Notes under the pieces: generated by a model
Seen by the model: only the letters and a program-made list of their open reading frames with translations
What the model was told of the DNA's origin: nothing
The model's database searches: none
Source: Ekhidna lutea
Lineage (GTDB): Bacteria; Bacteroidota; Bacteroidia; Cytophagales; Cyclobacteriaceae
Assembly: GCF_900188325.1 (NCBI RefSeq)
Contig: NZ_FZPD01000004.1
Location: forward strand, 378,501 to 442,500
DNA: 64,000 bases
Reading direction: 5' to 3'
Program-made: the position numbers and the translations under genes
Shown here: positions 53,737 through 62,859 of the stretch, in pieces
Layout of the letters: every line of letters begins with the position of its first letter
Numbering within the stretch: position 1 is the first letter of the stretch

Positions 53737-54833
53737 TGTTCTTGTCTCAATGGTATATCAACGATAAATGTAGTGCCTTCATTCACCCGGGAATTGACTT
53801 GAATTGATCCCTTATGGCTTTTTACGATACCATGAACTACGCTTAATCCAAGTCCCGAACCTTCACCTTTAGGCTTTGTTGAAAAAAATGGTTCAAATAT
53901 TTTATCTCTGATGGCATCTTCTATTCCATGACCTTGATCAGTGATTGACAGTCTGCATGAGTTCGAATCAGCTTCCAGCTTTATCAGTATTACTTTCTCA
54001 GGATTTGATGCGTGAATTGCGTTGATCAGAAGGTTAAAGACTACCTGGGTGTATTGTACAGGATCTACATGTGCATCAATATTATCCTGTGTGGAAGAAA
54101 AATCGACCGAAATGTTGGCGTTTCTCAAAGTAATTTTCAGCAAATTCAGTGCTTCTTCTACCAGTTTATTAATAGATACAATGCTCATCTGCTGAGGCAT
54201 CTCACAAGAAAAGAACATTAGCTTTTTTACGATCTCACGAGAGTGCATAACGGAACTTATAATCTTCTCAACATCCTGATCAATTTGATTGTCTTTGTTC
54301 CGTTCCTGAATCAATTGAGAAAAACCTAGAATATTTCCTAAGGGTGTGTTGAGTTCATGTGCAATCCCAGCTGTTATTTCTCCCAAAATGGCTAACCTAT
54401 CACTATGTTGTAGCCTACTATTCAAAAGCAGCTCACGTTCCTTTTGTTCATTGCGTTGCACAATTCCAGCCACCTCTTGAGCAAGTGTCTTTAAAAGCTT
54501 TTGTTCTTCAGATAGAAATGAAGATTGATCGTGATTAGCAGCATCATAATGCATAGCTAAATACCCACGTTTTTTATCCTCTACAACAAGAGGACTATGC
54601 TGTGATATACTTTCATTTTGAAGTTGACCAGATGTGTATTGCTTATCGTCAAGGGTGATCTCCGCAATTCCTTCGTCTTGATGTTTCCATGCCCTGGGCA
54701 AATAGTTGACGATTGACTGCAACTGATCTTCCAAACTTAAAGAACCATCTACAGCTATATTGGAGATTTCGTATAGGCAGGTAAGCTCTTTTATTCGTTC
54801 CTGAAGTGCTTCTATAGGGTTATCACTTGCCAT
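53733..54833 (-). CDS. Soluble sensor histidine kinase
   Basis: 366 residues from the ATG at 54833. It has no membrane segment. An N-terminal GAF-like region (LTCLYEISNIAVDGSLSLE) is followed by HisKA with H159 (ITAGIAHELNTPLGNIL) and HATPase_c (NLLINAIHASNP, DQGHGIED, GSGLGLSVVHG). NtrB-like in its output. It phosphorylates the overlapping sigma-54 activator; the signal is unknown, but the location suggests a redox or energy cue. Confidence 0.93.
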   Translation of the reverse strand: MASDNPIEALQERIKELTCLYEISNIAVDGSLSLEDQLQSIVNYLPRAWKHQDEGIAEITLDDKQYTSGQLQNESISQHSPLVVEDKKRGYLAMHYDAANHDQSSFLSEEQKLLKTLAQEVAGIVQRNEQKERELLLNSRLQHSDRLAILGEITAGIAHELNTPLGNILGFSQLIQERNKDNQIDQDVEKIISSVMHSREIVKKLMFFSCEMPQQMSIVSINKLVEEALNLLKITLRNANISVDFSSTQDNIDAHVDPVQYTQVVFNLLINAIHASNPEKVILIKLEADSNSCRLSITDQGHGIEDAIRDKIFEPFFSTKPKGEGSGLGLSVVHGIVKSHKGSIQVNSRVNEGTTFIVDIPLRQEQ

Positions 54834-54957
54834 CAATGTGTTTTGTCTAGAAGAATAGTGAATCTAGCCAATTTTCCAATACGACAGTGTGTTTAGCCAT
54901 TGGGGTCGTTAGATAGAATACGAATCATCTAATTTTAATCAGGAAAATAGAAGAGTT

Positions 54958-55548
54958 ATGATACCGGCAGAGGTTATAGAAAAATACAATCCAACTAAGC
55001 TCAAGCTACCAGCAGATACATTCCTTTTTATGGAAGGTGATTTGCCAAGGTTTTATTATCAAATCATCTCCGGTCAAATCAAAATGATAAATATCAATAC
55101 TGATGGAAAGGAGTTTATGCAAGGACAATTTGGAGGGGGGCAGAGCTTTGGTGAACCTCCGATATTTCATAACGCACCATATCCTGCTTCCGCAAAAACA
55201 GTTGGTCCGACTGTTTTATACAAGCTTCATAGAGACAAGTTTTTTCAACTCCTAAAAGAGCACCCTGATTTACACTTGGAATTGACTTCTATTCTTACAA
55301 AACGAATGATGTATAAAGCCATGATTATGAAAGAAATGTCTAATCATGATGCCCAGCACCGTATTCTCACATTTATTGATTACCTAAAGAAGGAGTATGG
55401 CACTAATAATGAGCCTTTTCTTGTAAACCTCACTCGTCAGCAACTATCCAATCTTCTTGGAATACGGGTAGAAACCGTAATTCGAACCGTAAAGCAACTG
55501 GCGGAAAACGGTGAAGTTGAACTAAGGGGCAGAAAAATATTCCGCTAA
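54958..55548 (+). CDS. Crp/Fnr family transcriptional regulator
   Basis: 196 residues. Cyclic-nucleotide-binding-like beta-roll (LFMEGDLPRFYYQIISGQI, FGGGQSFGEPPIF), dimer helix, and C-terminal helix-turn-helix (TRQQLSNLLGIRVETVIRT). The recognition helix has the E-x-x-x-R pattern (VETVIRT) used by the family to read TGA half-sites. There are no cysteines, so no FNR Fe-S cluster. The next gene is a truncated haemoglobin. It is the best candidate for reading the TGAnnA-TTACC dyads of the 66-bp modules. Confidence 0.93.
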   Translation: MIPAEVIEKYNPTKLKLPADTFLFMEGDLPRFYYQIISGQIKMININTDGKEFMQGQFGGGQSFGEPPIFHNAPYPASAKTVGPTVLYKLHRDKFFQLLKEHPDLHLELTSILTKRMMYKAMIMKEMSNHDAQHRILTFIDYLKKEYGTNNEPFLVNLTRQQLSNLLGIRVETVIRTVKQLAENGEVELRGRKIFR

Positions 55549-55561
55549 TTATTTCTTAATA

Positions 55562-55604
55562 TGATCCATGTCATAAACTGATGATGGTCCTTGTGATATC
55601 CTTG
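55562..55604 (+). promoter_or_regulatory. Possible diverged promoter module of the globin gene
   Basis: TGATCCATGTCATA (55562-55575), 21 bp, TATCCTTG (55597-55604), which matches TAnnTTTG at seven of eight positions. The layout resembles the 66-bp modules, but the dyad is weaker and the spacing one base longer. Confidence 0.35.
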
Positions 55605-55608
55605 TCAT

Positions 55609-56013
55609 GTGAAAAGAGACATTGAATCGAGAGAAGATGTGGCCAAACTGGTTGAAGCTTTTTATACTAAAGTTCGGCAGCATCAGGACATTGGTCCATT
55701 CTTTAATGAGACTATCATTGATTGGCCGGCTCACTTGCAAAAGCTAACAGATTTTTGGGAAACCAACCTTTTCTTCGTCAACGCATATAAAGGCAATCCA
55801 CTGAAAGCTCACATTGATGTTGACCAAGAATTCAATCACAGCATAGAACAAGCTCATTTTGGAAACTGGCTGGAGCTATGGTTTAGTACAATAGACAACA
55901 TGTATGAAGGGGAAAATGCCCATCTAGCTAAAGAACGGGCAAGAAACATGTCCCACATCATGTACATCCGAATTTTTCAGGCCAGACAAAATAAAAATAT
56001 TGCTCTTAACTAA
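55609..56013 (+). CDS. Group III truncated haemoglobin
   Basis: 134 residues, start GTG at 55609 (no ATG available). Family marks: EDVAKLVEAFYTKVRQHQD, IGPFFNETI, WPAHLQKLTDFWETNLFFV and the proximal-histidine helix (HFGNWLELWFSTID). Group III trHbs bind O2 or NO and may detoxify NO. It is adjacent to the Crp/Fnr gene. Confidence 0.93.
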   Translation: MKRDIESREDVAKLVEAFYTKVRQHQDIGPFFNETIIDWPAHLQKLTDFWETNLFFVNAYKGNPLKAHIDVDQEFNHSIEQAHFGNWLELWFSTIDNMYEGENAHLAKERARNMSHIMYIRIFQARQNKNIALN

Positions 56014-56025
56014 AATTAAAAGGTT

Positions 56026-56379
56026 ATGGAAACTCATATGCATTCATTTTCAGTTCGAAAATCAATTTCAAGGTCTACCTCTAAGTCACCCTTCTCAAAG
56101 TTTATTGCGTGGGCTGACCGAATGGATCATGACCGGCTAATCATATTAGTAGCCACTATTCTTATTCAAGGTTGTGTGACAGTTCCTTTTGCCATGTGGT
56201 CAATGAATGCTGTTTGGGTATACAATGAATTACAAATGACGATTATTACAATTGGAGCCTTTTCCGTTTTGGTAACGAATCTTGCAGTTATGCCGATGCG
56301 TTTTACTATTCCGACTTTCATCATTTGTACAATGGCTCAAATAGGAATTATCGTATTAAATATTATTTATTTGATTTAA
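56026..56379 (+). CDS. Small membrane protein after the globin gene
   Basis: 117 residues with three hydrophobic helices (LIILVATILIQGCVTVPFA, MTIITIGAFSVLVTNLAVM, PTFIICTMAQIGIIVLNII). The ATG is 12 bp after the globin stop, so they are probably one operon. The N-terminus is Ser/Lys-rich. No family recognised; a role with the globin is inferred only from context. Confidence 0.72.
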   Translation: METHMHSFSVRKSISRSTSKSPFSKFIAWADRMDHDRLIILVATILIQGCVTVPFAMWSMNAVWVYNELQMTIITIGAFSVLVTNLAVMPMRFTIPTFIICTMAQIGIIVLNIIYLI

Positions 56380-56403
56380 AGCAGCATTGGTCTAAGAATC
56401 TTG

Positions 56404-56943
56404 TTACGGAATGTCCGTGACCAAATTATGTCCGTGAGTAGAAAATGAGAAGCTACGATTACCGATTGAAGACAGCATTAAGCATTCAAAAATCGGATCG
56501 AATATCTGCTTTTCTTTCCTCCAATCAAACAAGAAATTAGCTCCAGAACCACCTTCTTTATCTAATCTCTCAATTACAATTTCAATCGTTTCCATAGGAG
56601 CAACATAAATTGGTGATTTAACATAATTCCGAACCAACTTCCCACTTGTTTCGAAATATTCGGCACTTGTAAGGAAAATTGTATCGTTCCGGTTTGGGTT
56701 TTTTATACTTATCGTAGCTCCTAGTGGAATTCTCTCTTTTTCTGTGTTTATATAGATTTCCGAATACACCGAAAGATAGGTTTGTCCGGATGATAAAGAA
56801 TCAAGATTTGATTGTGTAACCAGCCTGTTTTCCCAATCACTAACACCCAATGGTGGTATTATATCCTTATTCGTTACCTTTTCATTGCATGATCCTAGTA
56901 CTAGAATTAAATAAATGAGAAAAAATCGCATTCTTAAGGTCAT
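56404..56943 (-). CDS. DUF3124 lipoprotein
   Basis: 179 residues with a lipobox (LVLGSCNE). The C-terminal part has the DUF3124 pattern: YSEIYINTEKERIPLGATI, VERLDKEGGSGANFLFDW-like end (ERLDKEGGSGANFLFDW). Same domain as the gene at 57011 on the other strand, 67 bp away. The function is unknown. A later ATG at codon 5 is an alternative start. Confidence 0.8.
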   Translation of the reverse strand: MTLRMRFFLIYLILVLGSCNEKVTNKDIIPPLGVSDWENRLVTQSNLDSLSSGQTYLSVYSEIYINTEKERIPLGATISIKNPNRNDTIFLTSAEYFETSGKLVRNYVKSPIYVAPMETIEIVIERLDKEGGSGANFLFDWRKEKQIFDPIFECLMLSSIGNRSFSFSTHGHNLVTDIP

Positions 56944-57010
56944 GTGTTTATTAGTTATTGAATCAATTTAATCAAATTGGAATTAGTATCTTAAACTATA
57001 AAGTTTGGAC

Positions 57011-57589
57011 ATGATGCAAAAATTGTTTCTCTATATTCAGATTATAGGCGCATTCCTGCTGGTTGCCATTCCTCTAATATTCATCTTTAGATTTGGAAAC
57101 CAGATTTCTAACATATCATCCAGCATCAAGGGCATCCAAAGTAGTCATGAACAGGTAATTGAAACAATTAAATCAGACGCTCTAAATGATATACAAATCA
57201 TGGCTGGCCAGGAAATCTATGTCCCAGCCTATGCGAGCCTTAAATCTTATGAAGGTGAAAAGGAATTCAATTTTTCCGTAACGCTTAGTATACGAAATAC
57301 CGATCCAGGTCATTCAATAATTATTTCATCTATAGATTTTTATAATAGTGAGGGTGCTAAGTTTCAGCCATTCATTCAGGAACCATTGATAATAAAACCT
57401 ATGGCAACCAACGATTTCTACTTGTCAAAATCAGAAAGCTTTGGTGGTAGTGGAGCAAATTTCTATGTAGAATGGGTGGCCGATACATTGGTGAATGAAC
57501 CGGTAATAGAAGCTATCATGTTAGGGGCTGCACCTCATGGCTACTCTATCGTGAGTCCCGGAAGAGTTGTTAAAAACATATTGCCATAA
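57011..57589 (+). CDS. DUF3124 membrane-anchored protein
   Basis: 193 residues from the ATG at 57011. One N-terminal membrane helix (IIGAFLLVAIPLIFIFRFG), a short coiled region, then DUF3124 (IYVPAYASLKSYEGEKEFN, LSIRNTDPGHSIII, GGSGANFYVEW). It is divergent from the lipoprotein paralogue; one is a lipoprotein, the other an inner-membrane form. The function is unknown. It is followed by a bidirectional terminator. Confidence 0.82.
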   Translation: MMQKLFLYIQIIGAFLLVAIPLIFIFRFGNQISNISSSIKGIQSSHEQVIETIKSDALNDIQIMAGQEIYVPAYASLKSYEGEKEFNFSVTLSIRNTDPGHSIIISSIDFYNSEGAKFQPFIQEPLIIKPMATNDFYLSKSESFGGSGANFYVEWVADTLVNEPVIEAIMLGAAPHGYSIVSPGRVVKNILP

Positions 57590-57616
57590 GAAGTAGTAGG
57601 TCTTAAAATATCAATA

Positions 57617-57655
57617 AAAAAGCGGCTGTTCCAATTGAAACAGCCGCTTTTTAAT
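57617..57655. terminator. Bidirectional rho-independent terminator
   Basis: AAAAAGCGGCTGTT pairs with AACAGCCGCTTTTT over an 8-nt loop, between convergent genes. Confidence 0.92.
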
Positions 57656-57663
57656 AAATTTTA

Positions 57664-57780
57664 TCACAATTTAGATTTACGTTTCTTATTTTTCTTCTCT
57701 TCCAATTTACGAAGAATCTTTTCTTGTTTAAGTGCTTTAATATCCCTCGTTGGAGATTTTAAACTTTTCTCTCTGGCCAT
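57664..57780 (-). CDS. Very small basic protein (38 aa)
   Basis: Start ATG at 57780, stop TGA at 57664-57666. 38 residues, 15 of them Lys or Arg (MAREKSLKSPTRDIKAL, KNKKRKSKL), one helix. It faces the bidirectional terminator, which suits a transcribed minus-strand gene. It resembles tiny basic ribosome- or nucleic-acid-binding proteins, but no family is recognised. Confidence 0.45.
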   Translation of the reverse strand: MAREKSLKSPTRDIKALKQEKILRKLEEKKNKKRKSKL

Positions 57781-57782
57781 AA

Positions 57783-58246
57783 TCATAAATTTTTAGGTAA
57801 CAGCCGATATGCCTCATGGACTAACATGCGAAATTCCATACAACGAGTAATGTCGCGTATGCCAACCGGTAATCAGCTTTAAATTAAATATGAAATCAGG
57901 ATGTAATGAAGCACACTCGTGGGTGCTTCATAGAGAGAGGAAGATGATTTTATCTTTACTGAAATCAGTGTACATTTTATTCAATTTAGAGGTTGAAACA
58001 AATTGCTGCTTTCATGATCAATTTAACGTCGTTTAAGTAAATAGGTAAATAGTGATTATTCCTGATTTTATCTGCGATAAATACGGAGATTCATAGAGGA
58101 TTGTCCTTTTTAGATTACCTCATACTAATTATTTGATTGTTGTAATAGTCGTTACGATCTAGTTTACAATGCTCGAGATATAAATCAAGGGTATCTGAAA
58201 TTCTCATTATTTTGTTGATAGTTTAATTCAAAAACGTGAACCTAAT
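57783..58246. other. Intergenic stretch without recognised genes
   Basis: AT-rich, about 460 bp. The only visible structure is an inverted repeat, ATGAAGCAC ... GTGCTTCAT (57906-57931). I see no coding frame. It may contain the promoter of the structured RNA that follows. Confidence 0.5.
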
Positions 58247-58821
58247 GCAGGTAAAACAGCCTTGAGCTAGCGGCTGGTAAGCGGCTGCAATGAACGGAAC
58301 GCAGTGGAGTGGTTTGCGGTCCGTCTGTGCGGCGAGCCCCCGCGAGTGCGAGGGAAGCCTGACAGGTAAAGGCCGATCCCGATAGCTATCGGGAGAGGAC
58401 GACTGGCAGTGTGGATCAGCTTTGGTTCCCGCAAGGGTCTGCGGGACAGGTGCGGGTTGGTTGTGCGGCTGATCCAGTCTGACCGAGCTTAGCGGGCGAG
58501 CATAAACACTGGGCAGTGATGGGCTGGCATGTGGCTGGGCGTTGAAGGGCATAGCTGATTTATGAATTTGGATGGGTAACTAGGAGGCATTCATAAATGG
58601 CTATGCAAGGGATGGCCGGAAAGCCTGATGCCAGCACAGAAAAACTGCCCGTGAGGAAGAGGACAGCCAAAACAGGAGGCATGACAGACTACCGCACTAG
58701 CGGTACTGTAAGCGACAGGTCTTTACTGCAATCCGTAGGATGATAACAACTCTGCAGTAATGACCTGGAGGTCTGGCGTGACTGCTGAAAGGCAACCGAT
58801 GACGAACGCCGCTTTACCTGC
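58247..58821 (+). ncRNA. Large structured non-coding RNA candidate (about 575 nt)
   Basis: A sharply GC-richer block, not coding. Many perfectly complementary segments nest consistently on the + strand: end helix GCAGGTAAA (58247-55) with TTTACCTGC (58813-21); GGATCAGC (58413) with GCTGATCC (58468); GGGCAGT (58511) with ACTGCCC (58644); GCTGGCAT (58523) with ATGCCAGC (58628); GCATAGC (58549) with GCTATGC (58600); TTTATGAAT (58559) with ATTCATAAA (58589); CAGAC (58685) with GTCTG (58771); CAGGTC plus TTACTGCA (58716-30) with TGCAGTAA plus GACCTG (58753-67); hairpins at 58427-58446 and 58690-58705. An alternative partner for the 3' end is CAGGTAAAG at 58363. Loops are A-rich on the + strand, which favours this sense. 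Family unknown; no group II intron domain V, tmRNA or RNase P motif was found by eye. Confidence 0.65.
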
Positions 58822-61800
58822 TTATTTTTTCTTTTTGTAGCTACCTTTTGAATCTGCAGCGATTGCTAACTTCTCACCCTTTACTTTTCCTTGCAAATAG
58901 GATTTTATTACCTCCTCTTTCCTTTTGTCAACTCCATCAATGACCTTCTTAGCAGCTTCAATTTTGGCTTCTAATTTTGAAAATTTGGTAACATATTTCT
59001 TTTGCTCAGTTAGACTATCTGGGATTGGAATCTCAATAGCCTTCATCTTCGTGGCGTTAATATTTGATTGATTGATTGATTTAGATGCTTGAGATTTAGC
59101 ATAAGTCTGAAATTGATCCGAATTCATCAAATGATTGACATATTCAGGAATTGCCTTTTTTCTATCAACCTCAATTCGTATTAAGTATGATGCATAACAA
59201 TAATTGCCATCCAAATTGAACAAGCCAGTCTTTCCTACATGTTCTATCGAGTTGGTACGATTAAAAAGTATATTGCCCTTTGACAATTTGTATTTCTCAA
59301 ACTCTTCTTTCGGGATATCCACATGTTTCATATTTCCGTTATCGAACATGTATCCCTGGATGATCTCATTCATCCTGAAAATTTTATACCCTTTACCGTG
59401 AGTATTCATGCTGTCATTTATCCCATATTGAATTTTTTCACTCAGACTATCTATCGATTTCAAAGGAAAACCTGATGAATATATTGTCAAGTAAATTCCC
59501 TCCATTTTTTTAATTGAAGAGGCAATTTCCTTTTCAGCTTGATCCTTCTCAGAATCAATTGACGAGCACGACTTTATAAGCTCCCTCTGAGTTTCTAATG
59601 GAGGTAAGGGGATTTTAAAATTCCTGATGTCAGTGGTATTTATTTCTTTGTATTTGGTTCCCGAAGGCACTATTGACAAGATTTCTGACTTCAAGTAGTT
59701 TAGGACATAATAAAGATATTCATAATCAATTTTTTGTGGATTGCAGATGAAATTCTTATAACCTTGATTGGTCGCTAATGGAATCTTGTTAATGGAAATT
59801 TCACCTATTGTTGCTCGACTTGAAAAAATCACCGAATTAATCGGAAGGAGTTTAGCACTACTATTCTCAAGTCCTTCTTGAGTGATTTTCTTAGTCGTTT
59901 CATGTATATACTTCTGCTTGGTATCAACAAGAGTTGCCCAATTAATAGACCCATTATTCCAATAAGATGAAATCTTAGTGTTTGGTGTTCCTCCGCTTTC
60001 AACATCAGCCACACTTTCCAATTTAACGAGAGGCCAAACAGTATCTATGTTAACTGAGATACTCGGAATCAATGCAATCGATTTGTTAAAATCAGCTCTT
60101 CTAAAATCAATAAGATCAATAAGTGATGAATGAAAAACACTCTCTGAAAGATCTCCCGGTATTAGAGGGTTCAATAAGTTGTAATTGTTAATTATCAACT
60201 GATTTATCTTTTCTGGATTGTACTTATCATTCGGGTCATAGAGTGGAGTTGTGATATTATTAAGATTGAAGATATTGCTCAGCACTCGCTTATCCTCATC
60301 ATCCAAAACCACATTTCCCTCATCCTCGTCATCGCCTTCCAATTTATCCAAAGTGACTCCACCGAGATACTTTATGCCTTCATTTCCCTTCGCCGCGCTC
60401 CATTCATAGCCCAAAAATTCTTTCATTTGAGAGGTTGTGTTAGGGCTTTTTACAATGAGAACTTTCTGTGGGTTGGTGTTTGCAAGAACGAAATAGTATA
60501 CCTTGTCTTTTTCGTTTTCGGTGACGTAACCAAGGAAGCGCTTTTGTAACTCAGCTTCCTTCTCTTCTTTGGACAAATCTTTGAATGACTTCCTTTTCTT
60601 TAGGTTTTTGATTTCAGCCCACTTCTCAAATTCTTTTCGGTATTCTATAAATATTTCAGAATTCAATAGAGAGTCATCTGGCTCTCCCTTTAGTAAGGTT
60701 TGGTAGTCTTTAAAATCAAACTCCAGGTGTTCACAATATTTTTTGAGCAGGTTCTCATCTTCGAATAGTCCATCCTTGGATTTATCGTAATTGAACCATG
60801 CGTTAACCCTATTCATGTAATGATCGGCTGGTGCAGGATTTTCCTTTTTCCTTCTTAAAAAAAGCGTGACTGTATTAGTCCCTGTCTTGCCAAATGTTCC
60901 ACTTCCAAACTCTGAGATAGCTACGATATCAAAATATTTCAAAAGAATCTCCCGAGTAGCAACATAAATGTTGGTCGATTTGGATGTGCTCTTAGCTTTA
61001 CCTTTTGAAAGGATGGAAGATGGAACGATAATACTCGCAACACCTCCTGGTTTAAGTAATTGTTTCGCTCTTTCCAGGAAGAAAGTCTCAATACTGTTGT
61101 TATTAGGATAGCTCTTCTCTCCAACAGTTTCTATCAAATCGAATTTCTTTCTTTCTACATCAGACAGAGTTTCCAAATAACCCTTTACGCTATAAGGAGG
61201 ATTAGCCACCAAAACTGAAAAACTCCCGTCCTTAATATTTCGATCATTCATCTCCTTACCAGAGGAAAGTGCATCAGCATATACAATATTGATGTTATCC
61301 TGCCCATACATAAAGGCCGATACCTTAGCCACTTTAGATAGCCGGTATTCCTTCTCCACTCCATAAACGTTTTCATAGAAGTCACTTAGCTTGGCTTCCT
61401 TTTCTTTCTCGACGATAGGCTTGATTTCTTTTGCATACTCGTTCAAAAAATGACCTGCTCCACAGGCAAAATCAATTACTTTAGGAATTTCATCTCCTTT
61501 GGTTATTATTGATTCAAGTGGCAAAGACTTCAGGATAAACTTCACGATAGGCATTGGTGTGAAAAACTGACCCTCCGACTGTTTTACACCCTGATCCAAA
61601 AAACCCTCGAACATATCTCCCAAGAACTGATTCTCTTCACTGGCTGATTCACTGTCTGTCTTCAATCTTATGTCTTGAAGCATCTGAACTATCTTCAAAA
61701 GGATTGAGGTATTTTGAAAGAACAACTTTTCGTTGTGGACGTCTATGAAACCAAAATCATTGTTATTGAAAAACTTGAGCTCCTTGAAATATTTTTTAAT

Positions 61801-62859
61801 TGTGTCTTTAGTCGCATCAGGATCATTCTTGAAGAAATCAAAAGCCTTGTCTATCTGATCCGTACTTATATAAACTACATCCTCGCCCAGGAATCTTTGC
61901 ATACCTATTTGATACAATCGTTGGAGCCTGTCAATGAGACTGAATTGATCATCATATGCAATTCCTTTCCAATAGAATTTGAGCTCTTCAGGAAATTCGG
62001 TCTCATCCACAATTTTGCATAGAAACAGATTTACTAGCTTATCAAATGCATTTTCCCTCCCTGACACATTATGCTGTCTAAGTATAGTTGCAAACTCATG
62101 ATACTTGCCCTGGATATCAGTACTCGAAATCGTATTTAGATCTTTGATTGTATACTTTGTTTTTCCAACCTCATACGCCGGGATGTCTTCTTCGAAAATT
62201 CCCTTTGTCGCATAGTCTTGACTGTAAGTTTCTTTCCAGGCTTTGAAAATATCTTCAGCATCAAGTCCTTTGGCCTTTTCGTAAGAAAGCGGTGACTTAC
62301 TGGAAAGCTCATCAAGTAATTTGATGTTGTCTTTGAGTGTGATGAGATAGTAGTAAGGAGCCACTTTTCCATCTATAAAATCAGATGCATACAAACAAAT
62401 AAACTGTGTGCTTCCAGCTTGCTTTGCATAAGTGACAAGTTGACCTCCATTGGTCAGAGTCTTTTTCCAGGCAGTATCAAACTCCTTACCAGCTGTCTTG
62501 CATTCAATAATTAGCAACGACTTTCCAGTATTGTCTTTGATCATTATATCAGCTCGCCCACCACTAGCTCCATGTCCTACTTTCCACCTAGGTTCGAGCT
62601 CAATGTGTTCTGGCTTATAACCCTTCTCCAATAACCTGTGAACACATTCAAAAACGACAAAATTTTCATCATCGGAGAAATTGCAAGTTTGGCGTTCGTT
62701 GACTTTTAGTCCTTTGTCTTCAGGGTAGATGATTTTTTCATTCTTAAAATCGACCTTTAGAATTACATCTAGTTCCTTAAATTCTTTGATTAGTAAATCG
62801 TCAGATTCAGTAAATCCAAGAATCAATAGCGTGTCCTTAAAGTTGTTCTTTGTAATCAT
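58822..62859 (-). CDS. Single-chain restriction-modification-specificity enzyme (Type IIB/IIG, AloI-like)
   Basis: 1345 residues. The N-terminal nuclease is PD-(D/E)XK-like (GGRADIMI with D104; LLIIECK with E119 and K121). A gamma-class N6-adenine methylase follows: SEGQFFTP (about 428-435), motif I DFACGAGHF (463-471), motif IV NPPY (553-556). Two target-recognition domains at the C-terminus (WPLVKLESVADVESGGTPN; FPLKSIDSLSEKIQYGIND) resemble HsdS halves. There is no helicase, which excludes Type I HsdR. This RMS fusion resembles AloI/CjeI-type enzymes that cut on both sides of a bipartite site. It starts 1 bp after the AbiEii stop codon. Confidence 0.88.
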   Translation of the reverse strand: MITKNNFKDTLLILGFTESDDLLIKEFKELDVILKVDFKNEKIIYPEDKGLKVNERQTCNFSDDENFVVFECVHRLLEKGYKPEHIELEPRWKVGHGASGGRADIMIKDNTGKSLLIIECKTAGKEFDTAWKKTLTNGGQLVTYAKQAGSTQFICLYASDFIDGKVAPYYYLITLKDNIKLLDELSSKSPLSYEKAKGLDAEDIFKAWKETYSQDYATKGIFEEDIPAYEVGKTKYTIKDLNTISSTDIQGKYHEFATILRQHNVSGRENAFDKLVNLFLCKIVDETEFPEELKFYWKGIAYDDQFSLIDRLQRLYQIGMQRFLGEDVVYISTDQIDKAFDFFKNDPDATKDTIKKYFKELKFFNNNDFGFIDVHNEKLFFQNTSILLKIVQMLQDIRLKTDSESASEENQFLGDMFEGFLDQGVKQSEGQFFTPMPIVKFILKSLPLESIITKGDEIPKVIDFACGAGHFLNEYAKEIKPIVEKEKEAKLSDFYENVYGVEKEYRLSKVAKVSAFMYGQDNINIVYADALSSGKEMNDRNIKDGSFSVLVANPPYSVKGYLETLSDVERKKFDLIETVGEKSYPNNNSIETFFLERAKQLLKPGGVASIIVPSSILSKGKAKSTSKSTNIYVATREILLKYFDIVAISEFGSGTFGKTGTNTVTLFLRRKKENPAPADHYMNRVNAWFNYDKSKDGLFEDENLLKKYCEHLEFDFKDYQTLLKGEPDDSLLNSEIFIEYRKEFEKWAEIKNLKKRKSFKDLSKEEKEAELQKRFLGYVTENEKDKVYYFVLANTNPQKVLIVKSPNTTSQMKEFLGYEWSAAKGNEGIKYLGGVTLDKLEGDDEDEGNVVLDDEDKRVLSNIFNLNNITTPLYDPNDKYNPEKINQLIINNYNLLNPLIPGDLSESVFHSSLIDLIDFRRADFNKSIALIPSISVNIDTVWPLVKLESVADVESGGTPNTKISSYWNNGSINWATLVDTKQKYIHETTKKITQEGLENSSAKLLPINSVIFSSRATIGEISINKIPLATNQGYKNFICNPQKIDYEYLYYVLNYLKSEILSIVPSGTKYKEINTTDIRNFKIPLPPLETQRELIKSCSSIDSEKDQAEKEIASSIKKMEGIYLTIYSSGFPLKSIDSLSEKIQYGINDSMNTHGKGYKIFRMNEIIQGYMFDNGNMKHVDIPKEEFEKYKLSKGNILFNRTNSIEHVGKTGLFNLDGNYCYASYLIRIEVDRKKAIPEYVNHLMNSDQFQTYAKSQASKSINQSNINATKMKAIEIPIPDSLTEQKKYVTKFSKLEAKIEAAKKVIDGVDKRKEEVIKSYLQGKVKGEKLAIAADSKGSYKKKK

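Noticed and set aside
57838-57880. TTGGCATACG on the minus strand looked like another sigma-54 box
   Set aside because: The base pair 10 bp after GG is AT instead of GC/GT, and no gene follows on that strand in a sensible distance.
58223-58552. Long open frame on the minus strand in the GC-rich block
   Set aside because: Proline/serine-rich low-complexity translation with no family and no start context; it covers segments that form strong RNA helices.
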